Shown here: positions 25,726 to 36,484 of the stretch, piece after piece
How positions within the stretch are numbered: the first letter of the stretch is position 1
How the letters are laid out: every line of letters starts with the position of its first letter
Assembly (NCBI GenBank): GCA_003952965.2
Contig: CM025849.1
Span: 26,607,863 to 26,671,862, forward strand
From: Morella rubra
Lineage: Eukaryota > Streptophyta > Magnoliopsida > Fagales > Myricaceae
DNA: 64,000 nucleotides
Reading direction: 5' to 3'
Translations under genes and position numbers: made by a program
The notes under the pieces: model-generated
Database searches by the model: none
Told to the model about the DNA's origin: nothing
The model's input: the letters and a program-made list of their open reading frames with translations, nothing else

Positions 25726-27764
25726 CTATGTATTTGAATTTACAGCTTGTACACATTAGACAGATTGTGAAATTGCACTTATAATTTGATATGGACTGAT
25801 TGTGCAATTGTATTATGCTTTGTGATGGACAGATTTGTATTATTCAGTTTGGACAGGTTCGCAAATACAAGTTGAACAAGTTGTATTACTTTTTGTTATG
25901 GGCAGTTTGAACAAGTTGTATTATGGGATGTTTTGAAGATATTGCAAATATGAGCCTCAAAGTTTGATTGAACAGATTTATAGAACCTATAGGTAGTTAA
26001 TATAGAGCCTAAAAAAGATCACAACTTACAGAATTTAAATATGTTCACAGTTAATATACAGCGTCAAATTTGTTTAAAAAGATCTAGACCAAAAGTTACA
26101 TATGGTGCTAGTTACAATGTAAATAGCACATTCATGGTTGACAGAATTTGTGCCTCAAAAGGTTCTGATTTTACATAACAAGGATCACATATCAAACTAC
26201 AACTTACAAACAAACTTGGGATTACAAACTCACATATTATCTTAGTTTCCCAAACAGACTACTAATCTAGTGAAAAGACATACTACAACAATTAACAACA
26301 CTGCTAAAGTGACCTTGTACTTCTTCACATGCTTACGATGTTTTTCAACCTCCTCCTCGTACTTCTTCTCATGCTCGTTTTTGAAGAAAATCCTTATATT
26401 TTTCAATCTCCTTCTTCAGGATTTGCACTTTTTTTTTATCGACATTTAAACGTTTTTGCCTATCTCGCATGCATTTCAACACTCTTTTCCTGATGTTACA
26501 CATTGGAGGATCAACTCAAGCAAAAAATTCACATGCATGTTTAATCTTATAGTTCATACAAGTATAGAATCGACGTCCAAAATTGTGCTCCGTATACGAG
26601 GTCTTCATGTAGGTTGTGACACCACAATAACATTGTGGGTCGCCAGAACTTGCCCCACTTTCTGTAACCCAAGAGCTCAAAACATTATTGGAAGAAGACA
26701 TAACAAAGGTCTGTTGATTGCAAAAAGGAGAAAAACCTTAGCTGACAGACAGATATATATTACATAAATTAGAACATAAAAAACTGAGCAGATATATAAT
26801 ACCTATGTAATTCTAATTAATGATAGTTGCTGCAGGATAATAATTAGATTGCATAAGTTGATACACTATACATCTTTGCCTATATTTTTTCTATGTTGTT
26901 TGCCTTGACATAACTCTATTTATGCTTAATAATCAGATTTCTTTTTTGTTTATTTGAGGCAGATTGAGGTAAAGAGCATGTAAGATATTCCCGTTTACTT
27001 TTTGTGCTATTTTTTTTTAGATCTTATTATTATTTATTGCAATAAAATATTGGTAGCATTGTTTGGAAGTAAGATTTGGCTTAGAGGTAGGCCATCAAAA
27101 GTATATATGAGGTTCCAACGCTGGCAATTCTCAACCAAAGTACAATACTACCAGTGCATTATTATTAAACTGAGCCAAATAGTCCAAAATAGTCCAAGCA
27201 AATTTTAAACTAGAGCAGGGCATTCTAAACTAATATGTGGGTTTAGTATCGGCATTAACATTTTATTACAGGAATCAACACTGTTTTCTCACTCTTTCAA
27301 CCTTATTCGCAAACCCTAACATAATAAGAATCTATTTGCAAATAAAATTAAGGGAATAGGGAAGGACTAATGGAAGTACCTTACCAATATGAGAAGAAAA
27401 TGATTAACCCTAACAACCCCAATCCTTGCGCAGAGTTTTGATAGCCTGGGTGGTGTTTCAAACAATAATGGAGATCTTTTTTGCTTCAGATAGCAATGAA
27501 GACGAATCTTAGTTCGAATGACTTTGTATTTATTATGTCTGAATGGTTTTCAACGCAGATAAATGGGGGCAATTTGGTCTTTGCAGTAGGGGTTACCTCA
27601 CATGTTTATCACGTGTGACATAATATGTTGTACGACAATGTTAAAATTAGGTTCAAAACGTGTTTGACACAGTTACGTAAGTTTATAGAGCCGAGTTAGC
27701 ATGAGTTTAAGTTTGGGAGAGATTTTGGAATAAATGGTATAATTCGAGAATGGTTTTTGTAATT
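25726..27764. mobile_element. 2-kb insertion replacing the body of wax-synthase B1
   Basis: This stretch has no match to the other B copies and carries a minus-strand GRF-zinc-finger pseudogene. It begins after CAGGTTTTTCTCTCT and ends near the point where the B-type 3' UTR resumes. I see no clear terminal inverted repeats or target duplication, so whether it is a transposon carrying a captured gene or a translocated fragment is open. Confidence 0.45.
26242..26701 (-). pseudogene. GRF-type zinc-finger, coiled-coil, membrane-anchored protein (broken)
   Basis: The minus-strand frame starting at 26701 encodes a GRF zinc finger: CYCGVTTYMKTSYTEHNFGR, then RRFYTC and C-x-FF, with the expected C-x-C...C...C spacing. 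The Trp that normally follows FFA is a TGA stop (26516-26518). The frame continues through a Lys/Glu-rich coiled coil, then a single-base frameshift near 26370 moves the reading to a second frame encoding more coiled coil and a hydrophobic C-terminal segment (VTLAVLLIVVVC), ending with TAA at 26242-26244. Plant proteins with this order (GRF finger, coiled coil, C-terminal membrane helix, about 150 residues) are numerous and of unknown function. Two independent lesions make this a pseudogene, although the stop could be a single sequencing difference. Confidence 0.8.
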
Positions 27765-27830
27765 AAAAGACAACAATTTCCCAAAAAAAAAAAAAAAAAT
27801 TATTCATTTGGATTGAGGTGCAAGGGCGGG
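27765..27830 (+). pseudogene. wax-synthase B1 relic: 3' UTR fragment
   Basis: The stretch AACAATTTCCC, poly-A, ATTCATTTGGATTGAGGTGCAA matches the 3' UTRs of B2 (38311-38365) and B3 (52700-52760). It marks the far edge of the dead B1 copy. Confidence 0.8.
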
Positions 27831-27920
27831 CTAATCTATGACCATAATAGGGTGAGATTTTCAACAATATATAATCTACTTTAACTACAAGAAAAAAAAA
27901 AAACTATACATTATATATAG

Positions 27921-28102
27921 GTACCGTTTGTTTCTCTAATATTTTGGGACATGAAAATTTCCAACAAAACAAATACACTCTAAAATTTTTAATTTTTACA
28001 CATACATACTTCACCTTTCACAAATTTCAATAAATCTCAATAAAGTAAAGATTTCTAAAATTTTAAAAATATTCTTTAAAATTTTGACAAACAAACACTC
28101 TC
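27921..28102. mobile_element. AT-rich MITE-like element with GTTTGTTT ends
   Basis: The left end ACCGTTTGTTTCTC and the right end (reverse complement GAGAGTGTTTGTTTGTC) form an imperfect inverted repeat around an A/T interior with TTTTAAAAAT words. Similar DNA occurs at about 650-840 and 60060-60215. The target duplication is not clear. Confidence 0.45.
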
Positions 28103-28153
28103 ATAAACTAAACTTGTCTGATTGATCTTCAACAAAAAGGTTCAAATAAGTCG

Positions 28154-28435
28154 AACTCATTTTGCAAATATCCTCAAAAGTGCAAGTCAGGAGATATTTT
28201 TCATGGATAGTACTGTATCGAATTATTTGTCGGCCATTCAGCGAAAAAAGAAAGAAAAGAATTCTTTGTCGGCCAAGTTTCCGCAAACTTTCAAACTCAT
28301 TTTTCAAATATCCTCAAAAGTGCATGTCAGGAGATATTTATCATGGATAGTACTGTATCGAGTTCTTTGTCGGCCTTCAATAAAAAAAAAAACAAAAAAA
28401 TCTTTGTCGGCCCAAGTTTCCGCGAACCTTCAAGA
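28154..28435. repeat. two tandem copies of a 140-bp unit
   Basis: The unit AACTCATTTTNCAAATATCC...TCAGGAGATATTTNTCATGG...TACTGTATCGA...TTGTCGGCC starts at 28154 and again at 28294 (period 140). A single diverged copy lies at about 43140-43285, so the tandem doubling followed the larger segmental duplication. The 125-residue open frame across it is a by-product of the repeat. Confidence 0.85.
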
Positions 28436-28499
28436 TGTACAAAGTGAAGATGCCAAAAAGGTGTCTCGTACCCAAGAGGAGAGAATCGGTAGCGTTTGA

Positions 28500-29345
28500 A
28501 TGCTAAAATTTTGAGATGTTATGGATGAAAAAACTGAAAAAGGGAGATGAGTTGAATGTTGTTTTTTATATTTTTTTTTGTATTTATTTTTAAAATTTTA
28601 ACTTTTTAAAATTTTTATTATTATTATAAAAATTTATCTCTTTTTATTTTTTAATTATTTTTTATTAATTCTTAAATTTTAATAAAATTTTATTTTTAAA
28701 TATAATATTAAAATGAAAAGTAACGATTTAATAAAGAGATAATTTTAAAAAATTATTTTATTGTGACGAAAATTTTAAGAGTCAGAAAATTTTTTTATAA
28801 GTGATACCAATCTCTTAGAACCTCACAATTTGTCATGTCGCATGTTGCAGTCCCCACTCAAATCGTTTTGGATAATGATGATTTTCCTGTTGATAAAATA
28901 AAAAGGAAATTCATGAGGTCGGTCGAATATATATCTGTTACAGGGTAGAAATATCACCTCACATTAAAAATAAAATATAAGTATGAGTTATTAATCTAAT
29001 ATAATTAGGCTCAAATTTATATTTTTATATTGAGTGATGTCTTTATTTATTATATTATAAATGCATTAAATGACTCGTTTATCTCTCATCAGAAAGAGAC
29101 TAAAAATGTTGCTTTACACTAAAAAAAAGTCATAAATACGAGTGTTTATAATTTATAAACGTAAGTTTTTAAATTAAGTGGTATCCTAAATACCACTCCT
29201 ATATAAAATTATTTTTTGCTAAACACTCCTATATAAAATTGACTATTTAGAGATGCTTTTGTTATGCCCGTTAAGATGGCTAGGTAACAGGTCTTTTTCC
29301 GAAGCACGCACTGTAGTTCCGCCCCCAACAATTCAATTAGTTCTC
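28500..29345. repeat. AT-rich spacer, the right part duplicated at 44.05-44.55 kb
   Basis: No gene. From about 28850 to 29345 the sequence matches 44050-44550 closely (for example TTTTCCTGTTGATAAAATAAAA and CTAAATACCACTCCTATATAAAATT). In the second copy the match ends in GGTGAAAAAAAT and joins wax-synthase B leader DNA, whereas here it continues into the Gly/His-rich gene promoter. Confidence 0.8.
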
Positions 29346-29542
29346 CCGGTGAAAAAAATTGGCCTCCGGTATGTTTGTCTCCTCGACAAGGTCCCACTCC
29401 CACGTCCTCCCAATAGCAAATAAATCTTGACTCTTTGACTCCAATGTTTACTTGGCACACTGATCCGATCCAATCATCAAAACCAAACAAACATCTCCGG
29501 CCCCACTTGCCTAGCCTCTCTTTCTCTGGCCTCTCAAAAATT

Positions 29543-29550
29543 CTATAAAT
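29543..29550 (+). promoter_or_regulatory. TATA box of the Gly/His-rich gene copy 1
   Basis: CTATAAAT about 95 bp before the ATG at 29646. The same sequence, inverted, lies at 57508-57515 at a similar distance from copy 2, so the promoters were duplicated with the genes. Confidence 0.7.
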
Positions 29551-29645
29551 TGGGAGAGCCAAAGTGTAGTAACTCATCCTTCACTCGAACAGATAATTTT
29601 CTCAGTCTAAAATCTATAATCCTCTGCGTTTTTTTTCTCTGAAAA

Positions 29646-30456
29646 ATGGCCAGCTCCAAGGCTTTTCTTCTACTTGGTCTGTCCTTCTTGTTGTTCTGTG
29701 ATCTCCTCCGAGGTCTCAGCTACTGAGACTGCTCAGACCCGTAAGTTTTCCAATTTCTAGAGCTAAATATAAGTCTTTACTATCTTCTGTTTCTCAGTTC
29801 AGAGGCTTTTCTAGTTATACAGTCGGTGGTTTAGGCACATCTCAGGGATGCACACCAAATCGAGTACCGTCAAATACCGTACAACTCGTCGTGAAAAATT
29901 CATAGAGCATGCATAAATTGCAGGCGAGGCTAATTGTAGGCCATATACTGCCAAACCCACTCCAATCACGTCGGGCATGACGTGTGTAGGATCACTACAG
30001 TCCACAAATAGTTGGCATGATGTGTGAAGGATTCATATCACGGGTGTTTTTCGAACGGTATAGCAATAGTTAAAAGCTGGTCTTGAGAATTCGATATGAT
30101 AAATGATTGAAGTTATATGATCTTTCTATTACTGTAGACTTTCAAGATAACCAAAAAGACATGCCCTGCATCTATATATTTGTATGTTTGGCAGGAATAA
30201 GTTCATGAAGCACTCTTGTCCTGAAAATGCAGAAAAATTTCTAACATCCTAATTACCTTAGTCATATCTGCAATTAACTTTTGTAATCCTTTGCTGCAGA
30301 GAAACTGGAAACTGTGAGGCGGCCAATGGTGAGCAGCTAGTACTGGCATGGATTCCGCCATGGACGCCACCGCAAGCCAGGCCATGGTCACCCAGGACAC
30401 GGTGCAGCTGGTGAGGAGCTTGAAGTCGAAAACTGAGACCAACCAGAATTAGACGA
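29646..30456 (+). pseudogene. small secreted Gly/His-rich protein gene, copy 1 (dead)
   Basis: The first exon starts MASSKAFLLLGL, the typical signal peptide of plant small glycine-rich cell-wall-type proteins, and ends at donor GTAAGT near 29742. The acceptor TTGCTGCAG is at about 30299. Compared with copy 2 at 57.4 kb, exon 1 has several small deletions in the signal peptide that shift the frame to an early TGA, and exon 2 has lost one G in GTGGAGGCGGCC and most of the Gly/His repeat. The 3' flank (GGAATAAGATGTAGTAGCTC) is conserved with copy 2. The intron of about 555 bp is present here but absent in copy 2. Confidence 0.82.
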
Positions 30457-31165
30457 ATCATTTGTCCTGTGGCTTTGTGTATGGGTGTGTCTTTGGAATA
30501 AGATGTAGTAGCTCTTCTAAGCTTGTACGCCAATAAGGTCACACTGGTTGTGTTGCTATATAAGCTCTCAACCTTACTAGGTGTATAAGCTCTCAACCTT
30601 ACTAGGTGTATAAGCTCTTATATCTGTACTTTCAATGTCATGTGTGTTCTGCTTTTTATGTATCAAAAAATGTGCTTCATCGTGTCAAATTCTTAAGGGC
30701 GTCAGGATACCTTGCATTTTCCTACCTATTATTTGACTGCCATTATTCGATGACCTCCACTATGTGATGACCAAATCATCCTACTTGAGTTTTGGTGATC
30801 CTTCCCCTTAGATTTATGGTTTGTCCAAAATAATTCACAGAACCATAAAATATTATGGTCACCAGTATTGAATCTGCCTCAATATATTCCTCCTCCTTTC
30901 TTAATGTTCGCAAACTAATGGGAAGGATCCCTCTGATCTTTTATACCCAGGACAGGACATGTTTGTTGTTAAGTAAGAAAAAATAGGAAAGAAAGAAATT
31001 GGCGTCCAATATTGACAGAGTTGACACAGAAAAATATACTCTAACCAATTAAATTTAAGGCTCCGAAATATCGGACTCCACGGAGTGTCTCCAAAAATAT
31101 TGCAGTGATGTGGAGAATGGCACGCACCAGCTATACACAGGATATAGCATTGCCCGACGAGAAAA

Positions 31166-31385
31166 ATGATTTTCAACTCAAGTTATATCTGTGGTTACTG
31201 TTTTGATCTTGTGGTATCGATTTGTGTTTTAGTTGCGAGTCATATTCATGTAGGATTCGGAGAAAACCAATTGCACACTAATGGGTTGAGTAGCAAGTCT
31301 TCTTTGATTCAAGTCAGAGATCCTAGCAAACACATCTCACGACATATGCCCCGATTCGCTCATGTAACAAACACATCCCAATCCT
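31166..31385 (+). CDS. unrecognised exon with signal-peptide-like start (copy X1)
   Basis: I do not recognise this family. The frame from ATG 31166 begins with polar residues and a hydrophobic run (GYCFDLVVSICVLVASH), like a signal peptide, then GFGENQLHTNGLSSKSSLIQ and VRDPSKHISRHMPRF. About 72 codons are conserved with an inverted copy at the right edge of the window (63650-63870); similarity stops near NTSQ, after which the frame runs into T-rich and SINE-derived DNA. The upstream 130 bp are conserved too. It may be the first exon of a small secreted-protein gene whose remainder is lost here. Whether it is expressed is unknown. Confidence 0.4.
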
Positions 31386-31399
31386 CTGTTTTGTTTTCT

Positions 31400-31470
31400 T
31401 CTTTCTTTCTTTTTTCCTTCCTTAAAAGGGAGGAGTGCCATCTGAGCTAAAGCTCACTGGCACCTGAGCT
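31400..31470 (-). mobile_element. truncated tRNA-type SINE
   Basis: GGGAGGAGTGCCATCTGAGCTA followed by AAGCTCACTGGC matches the 5' end (box A side) of the three fuller SINEs at 57.6-59.1 kb. The box B half is missing or too diverged, replaced by a T/C-rich tract. Confidence 0.6.
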
Positions 31471-31574
31471 AAATAAAAAATTGATAGAAATGTCCCCTAA
31501 AACAAAAATTACCAAAAATTACCAAAAATTTAGAAAGTTATTTTTAAATTCTCTTTTTTTGACATATATATATG

Positions 31575-31712
31575 TCTATATATTACAGTTTTTGTGTATT
31601 TGTATTATACGATATATGTGTTAGACATTCAATGTATCGTATATGTTACTCAATTTTGTATATTCTAGATACTACCAATTTTTTTGGAGCCACCTTTAAG
31701 GTTATTGGTCCG
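31575..31712 (+). pseudogene. 3' UTR fragment of a lost wax-synthase A copy
   Basis: The stretch with TTATACGATATATGTGT, TCAATGTAT and CTACCAATTTTTTTGGA...TTAAGGTTATTGGTC matches DNA just after the A1 and A2 coding regions (23980-24090 and 35110-35210). No coding part remains. It ends where the LINE begins. Confidence 0.7.
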
Positions 31713-33306
31713 GAGGGTTGGGTATTCGGTCGATGTTTGACATCAATCGAGCTTTTCTTGCGAAGCTTGGGTGGAAACTTTATACCCAAGGGACAGACGT
31801 TTGGGCTCAAGTTTTTAAGGCGAAGTATTTTCCATCTTGTTCTTTATTGGAATCTACTCCTAAATCTGGTGCCTCGCTGATTTGGAGAAGTATTTGTCAA
31901 GTGAAGGACCTGCTTTGTGCTAATATTTGTCATCTTCCTCGGAATGGGGCTTCTTTAGACCTTCGGTCCTCACCTTGGATCCCCTCTCTTCCCGGATTTG
32001 CTCCCTCTTGGGTTGACACAGGCCCCAATACCCCTGTTGTCCGATGGGTTGCTGATCTGGTAGACCCTATCACAGGTGGTTGGAATCAGGACTTACTGCA
32101 GCAATTGTTTGATAGCCTGTCCGTTCAGCATATCCTCACCCTTCGGCCCCCTCACACTTCTGGATGTGATGAGATTATTTGGGTGCATGATCCCAAAGGC
32201 AATTTTAGCGTGAAAGGGGTGGTGCAACAGGAACAACGTCCGAGATTATTTGTTCATCCTGTGATGAGTGAACAGGACTGGAAACTGCTATGGCAGGTTA
32301 AAATGCAGGACAGACTAAAACTTATCCTCTGGAAGATCGCAGCCGAGGCTCTTCCTCTTAGAGCCACTATTTTTGCTAGAATGGGTGCCACCGACAACCT
32401 GGATACAATTCTCTGCCCTCTTTGCTCTAACCAGGCTGAAACGGCCCTTCACTTATTTCAGCACTGTCCGGTCTCTCGTATTCTTTGGCGAAATTCTGCT
32501 TGGCCGCTGGACATTGCTAATATTCCTACCTCATCGCCAGCTGACCTCATCAAAAAGCTTCTTAATGCTGATGATTCACTGGGCATTCCTCCTCCCCAGC
32601 TGCAAATGTTTATCATTAATGCAGCCATCATTTTTTACGAGCTCTGGTATTCTCGGAACCAGCTTCTTCATGCCGGTATCCCGTGCATTATCAAAGCCAA
32701 GCTGGTGGCTTTGGCTCGTCGATATGCAGATCATTTCCATGCCTGGCACCAAGTCCAAACCCTTGGCTGCAGACTTCGATGGGTTCCCCCTGAACCTGAT
32801 TGGTTGAAAGTTAATTTTGATGTCGCCGTTCGTTGTAATGGTTCTTTCCTAGCCGTCTCTTGTAGAGATTACACTAGTTCCCTCTGTATTGTGTATACGG
32901 AACGTTTGCAGGCTACGGATCCCTTAGTTGGTGAAGTTTTGGCTGCGGTCAGAGCTGTCGAGCTAGCTCTTGAGAACAACTGGCCCGTGTGATTTTTGAA
33001 TCGGATTCTCAGCTGTTGTGCTCTGATGTTAATCTTGCCTCTCAGTCTCCTTGTTGGCAGATCGCAGATATGGTTGATTCTTTGCGTCAGGTCTTTGCTG
33101 ATCACCTGGATTGGTGTCTGGTTTGGGTTCCTAGACGTTCTAACTCTCTTGCCCATCCGCTGGCTAAATGGGCTGCTCAGTTTTCAATTACAGGGTTTGT
33201 TAATCTTTCTTGTATTCCTAGAAGTATTGTCTGCTGTGAAAATACACCCCTGTAATTTGGTTAGTAGTTTTTATTTATTGAGCTTTTCGGAGAAAAAAAA
33301 AAAAGA
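31713..33306 (+). mobile_element. 5'-truncated LINE retrotransposon (C-terminal half of ORF2)
   Basis: The open frame from about 31718 to 32992 encodes the end of a plant non-LTR reverse-transcriptase polyprotein. A thumb/connection-like start (GIRSMFDINRAFLAKLGWKL) is followed by the zf-RVT zinc-binding motif (CPLCSNQAETALHLFQHCP, near 32414-32470) and a RNase H domain (WLKVNFDVAV, later GEVLAAVRAVELAL). A one-base deletion near 32990 ends the frame; the remainder (FESDSQL to the C-terminus, TAA at about 33255) is in another frame. A poly-A run at 33293-33304 marks the 3' end. The reverse-transcriptase core and ORF1 are absent, as expected of 5' truncation. No clear target duplication was found. 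Confidence 0.88.
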
Positions 33307-33918
33307 GTGGGAGAAAAAGCTTTCATGTCTTTTATTGACGAAGAGGATCCTGTGCAGCACTGCACTTGTTCCTTTCAAGGTGCTTTTAGTTGTCTGCAGT
33401 TTTCTTCTTTCTGTCATTGCCCTTCTCGCATAAATGGAGTACAATAGAAAATAATATAATAAACTAAGTAATAAATTAAGTAATAATAAAATAAAAGGAT
33501 AAATACAAAATTAGTCTCTGTATTATATACGAAAATTGAATTAATCTTTATAATAATAAAATTATAAAATTAGTTCTTATAATTTTATTTTTATTTTCTA
33601 TTAATTCCTCTATTAAAAATTAATTTTATATTTTTATGAGATCATAAAAATTAATTTTATAATTTTATTATCACGAGCACTAATTCGTATGGCAGTAATT
33701 TTGCATTTATTCCTAAAATAAAATAGTCGTTTTGACTTTTGATCAGCGCTATGAGCTGTCTGGAAAAGGTATTTTAGTTGCCCTGAAATCTCCAGAAGAT
33801 CGGGGCATGCGTATCCAACCAGATCGCAGCCTTCTCCGTACGTTGATTTAGCAGTATCTCTTTCATCAACGACCATAGCCATCTTCAAGTTTAAAGATAG
33901 ATCGGATTGGAAGAAGAA
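33307..33918. other. AT-rich spacer and upstream region of wax-synthase A2
   Basis: The part 33430-33720 is A/T-rich with no gene. The part from about 33795 (CCAACCAGATCGCAGCCTTCTCCG, GTTGATTTAGCAGTA) resembles 24440-24600 in the A1 flank and 35555-35700 in the A2 flank, so the repeated unit carries the same upstream segment. Confidence 0.6.
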
Positions 33919-35037
33919 ATGGAATGCGAAATCGACTACTTCTTCAAGGTATGGATCATAGCCCTTACATCTCTCTGTTATTGTTACTATATAGCTGCTC
34001 GAATCCGAAGAGGGATGATGAGGCTCCTCTCCCTCCTCCCCATCTTTTACCTCTTCATCACCCTCCCCTTGAGCCTCGAGTCCTTCCATATTGTTGCCCC
34101 CACAACCTTCTTCCTTGTTTGGCTCGGCAACTTCAAGCTCATCCTTTTCGTCTTTGATCATGGCCCTTTGTCCCCACTTCCCCCCAAACTTGTTCAATTC
34201 ATCTCCATAGCTTGCCTTCCCCTCAAAATCAAACAAGACTTACCTCAAAGCGTAAATAATCCCTTAAACACCGAATACAACAAAAACCCATCTCCAGATT
34301 CGGAGACACGGCCAAACCCAACAGCCAGTTCTGTCACAAGAGTGCCTGAATCCATTTTATTGGTCATCAAAGCCGTGATACTTGCTATGGTTATACGAGA
34401 TTACCACCATAGACCACTAGATATACTTTCGCACCCTTACTTTATCGTCGCTCTCTTCTGTTGCCACATCTTCCCTGGGGTAGAAATCGTCCTGGCCCTG
34501 ATTGTTGCTTCGGCTCGAGCCATCTTGGGGCTTGAGCTTGAGCTGGAGCCGCAATTCAATGAGCCCTACCTTGCCACTTCACTACAAGACTTTTGGGGCC
34601 GTAGGTGGAACCTCGTGGTCTCAAGTATTCTACGCTCTACTGTATACATACCCGTACGCCATATCTTTACCAATATAGTTGGGCCTCGCTGGGCATCGTT
34701 GCCTGCGGTGGTCGCGACCTTCGTTGTCTCGGGCCTAATGCACGAGGTAATTTTCTATTATCACACTCGTCTGCCTCCCACATGGGAGGTGGCATGGTTC
34801 TTTGTCCTTCATGGTATGTGCGTGGCCATTGAGATTGTGGTGAAGACAAGATTCACCGGTAGGTGGCAGTTGCAACGGGCGGTTTCGGGGCCATTGACTC
34901 TGGGGTTTGTGGCGGCTACCGGGGTTTGGCTATTCTTTCCACCAATGTTAAGGAATGGTTTAGATGCAAAAGTCGGCAACCAATACCCCGTTTTGGTTAA
35001 TTTTGTCAAAGTTCACCTGTCGTTTCAGAAGTTGTAA
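33919..35037 (+). CDS. wax-ester synthase A2 (long-chain-alcohol O-fatty-acyltransferase)
   Basis: The second intact copy: a single exon of 372 codons starting MECEIDYFFKVW. It is closely related to A1 over its whole length, with the same membrane-segment pattern, DFWGRRWN and SGLMHE with the expected catalytic His. Differences from A1 include a Glu-Leu insertion in the GLELELEPQFNEPYL stretch and a three-residue insertion (LDI) in the DYHHRP-to-HPYF region. The divergence is mostly in-frame, which suggests the gene has been kept by selection at least part of the time. ATG 33919 is chosen because it aligns with A1; an in-frame frame extends four codons further upstream. Expected location is the ER membrane and the product a wax ester. 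The specific alcohol and acyl chain are unknown. Confidence 0.92.
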   Translation: MECEIDYFFKVWIIALTSLCYCYYIAARIRRGMMRLLSLLPIFYLFITLPLSLESFHIVAPTTFFLVWLGNFKLILFVFDHGPLSPLPPKLVQFISIACLPLKIKQDLPQSVNNPLNTEYNKNPSPDSETRPNPTASSVTRVPESILLVIKAVILAMVIRDYHHRPLDILSHPYFIVALFCCHIFPGVEIVLALIVASARAILGLELELEPQFNEPYLATSLQDFWGRRWNLVVSSILRSTVYIPVRHIFTNIVGPRWASLPAVVATFVVSGLMHEVIFYYHTRLPPTWEVAWFFVLHGMCVAIEIVVKTRFTGRWQLQRAVSGPLTLGFVAATGVWLFFPPMLRNGLDAKVGNQYPVLVNFVKVHLSFQKL

Positions 35038-36484
35038 TTTGCAATTTGGTTTCCTTGCTTCATATTCATACTTCAAAATTTCATGTTTTTGTTTTTGCAC
35101 ATTTCTTGTGTCTCTATTAGACGATATATGTATATCATATATATGTTACACATTTTTGTATATCCTAGATGCTATCAACTTTTTAGATCTAGTCTCAGGG
35201 TTATTGATCAGGTAATTCTCTAGTTTGTGTGGAACAGAAGATTTTATAAACCTTGAGATTAGTCTAAGTAAGTATAAGCTGATACGGACACCTATCTATA
35301 AAAAAGAAAAAAAAAAGAAAAAGAAAAAGGCAAGTGATAACAACTATTACACGACAAAAAGTATGTACCATAGTGTCTTTGGGTGCTCTCGAACGTTGTG
35401 AATCAGACACGAGAGTCTCCAATCTCTCCAAGCATTACCAATAAAGAGAACAGACGGCGATGGTATAGATTCCTTCTGTGACAAATATATATCTGCTGCA
35501 ATCTCTTTCACTGAGGCGGATTTGCACTACATCAAATTCCTGTATCAAACCGGATCACAGCCTTTTCCGTTGATTTAGAAGTAGCTCGTGCAAAGCCCTG
35601 GTTGGTCTCTTGTACTGAAAAGTTATTGATCTCTGCACATGATTCATCTTATTCGGCTAGCTTATTTTAATTCAACAAGCCGCAGCCATTTTCAAGTTTA
35701 AAGGCTCTTCCCCACTTCCGCCGTACATCATATTTCTGCACATTTTATAGGTACATTCATGTAGGAATGGGGGGATGAGCAGCTAACGTGGCATAAGAAA
35801 GCATAAACCAAAGCCAAAATGTGAAACCTGAATTCAAGAGGTCGCTCGAGAACATTGTAGATGTTACACAACAAAAGTAGCAACTCTTTTGGTTTTCTCA
35901 ACCTTTTATGTATAAGCACTTGATTCTCCCATCTCTTGAAGCAGTACAATAGAGAACAAAGAACATAGAACTGACTACTGGAAATCCTGCAAAGGGGAGC
36001 TGGCAATTTTATCAGCAGCTCAATCTGTGAAGAACTGCGTTGCCGCCGTCTCCAAACTAGCAAGCTTGGCTCCATCACCCAAAATTGGGGTCTCTGTCCT
36101 ATACTCTCTCTGCCCTGATCCATAAATGGTAAAAGAACATGACATCCTAAAACCCATGAACGTACCGAACTGGGTTTTTTTTCCTCTTCCTGGAGCTCTG
36201 TGCCCGCGAGGCATACATTAATTGCTGTTTTAACTTATTTGTTGCATTTGAGAAAGGTGGCCTTTTTGAAGTCAAATAAATATTCCACAACCCAAAAAAT
36301 AACCAAGAGAGTAACGTACTATTGGAAAATTTCTCGGAAGGCAGAGGTTACTTGATACTTCTCCGGCATTGAGACTCACATCTAGTGACCATATAGAAAT
36401 GGAAAAACGTGGCCACCCTTGTAACCGTCAAATATTTGACTAATTTATGTGGTCTGGTCAAGAAAGGTGACTCGGAATCTATAA
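35038..36484. repeat. 3' flank of wax-synthase A2, duplicate of the A1 flank
   Basis: Non-coding, matching 23906-25408 with small indels. The minus-strand open frame of 131 codons at 35728-36123 is not conserved as a protein in the A1 flank (the matching DNA there has frame-shifting differences), so it is not called. Confidence 0.75.

Larger units (their letters stand above)
29370..30845. repeat. duplicated block, inverted partner at 56780-57790
   Basis: The block holds the promoter, gene and 3' flank of the small secreted protein. Matching words on opposite strands include GATCCGATCC, ACTCTTTGACTCCAATGTTTA and TTGGTGATCCTTCCCCTT. The partner is about 460 bp shorter because the intron is missing and a SINE was gained. 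Confidence 0.85.

Noticed and set aside
28122..28499. 125-codon open frame over tandem repeats
   Set aside because: It follows the 140-bp repeat and a simple A-rich tract and is not conserved at 43.1 kb.
33634..34236. 200-codon minus-strand open frame
   Set aside because: It overlaps the 5' half of wax-synthase A2 on the opposite strand and has no recognisable domain; the sense frame explains the conservation.
35728..36123. 131-codon minus-strand open frame in the A2 flank
   Set aside because: The duplicated DNA in the A1 flank does not keep the frame, so there is no sign of protein-level selection.
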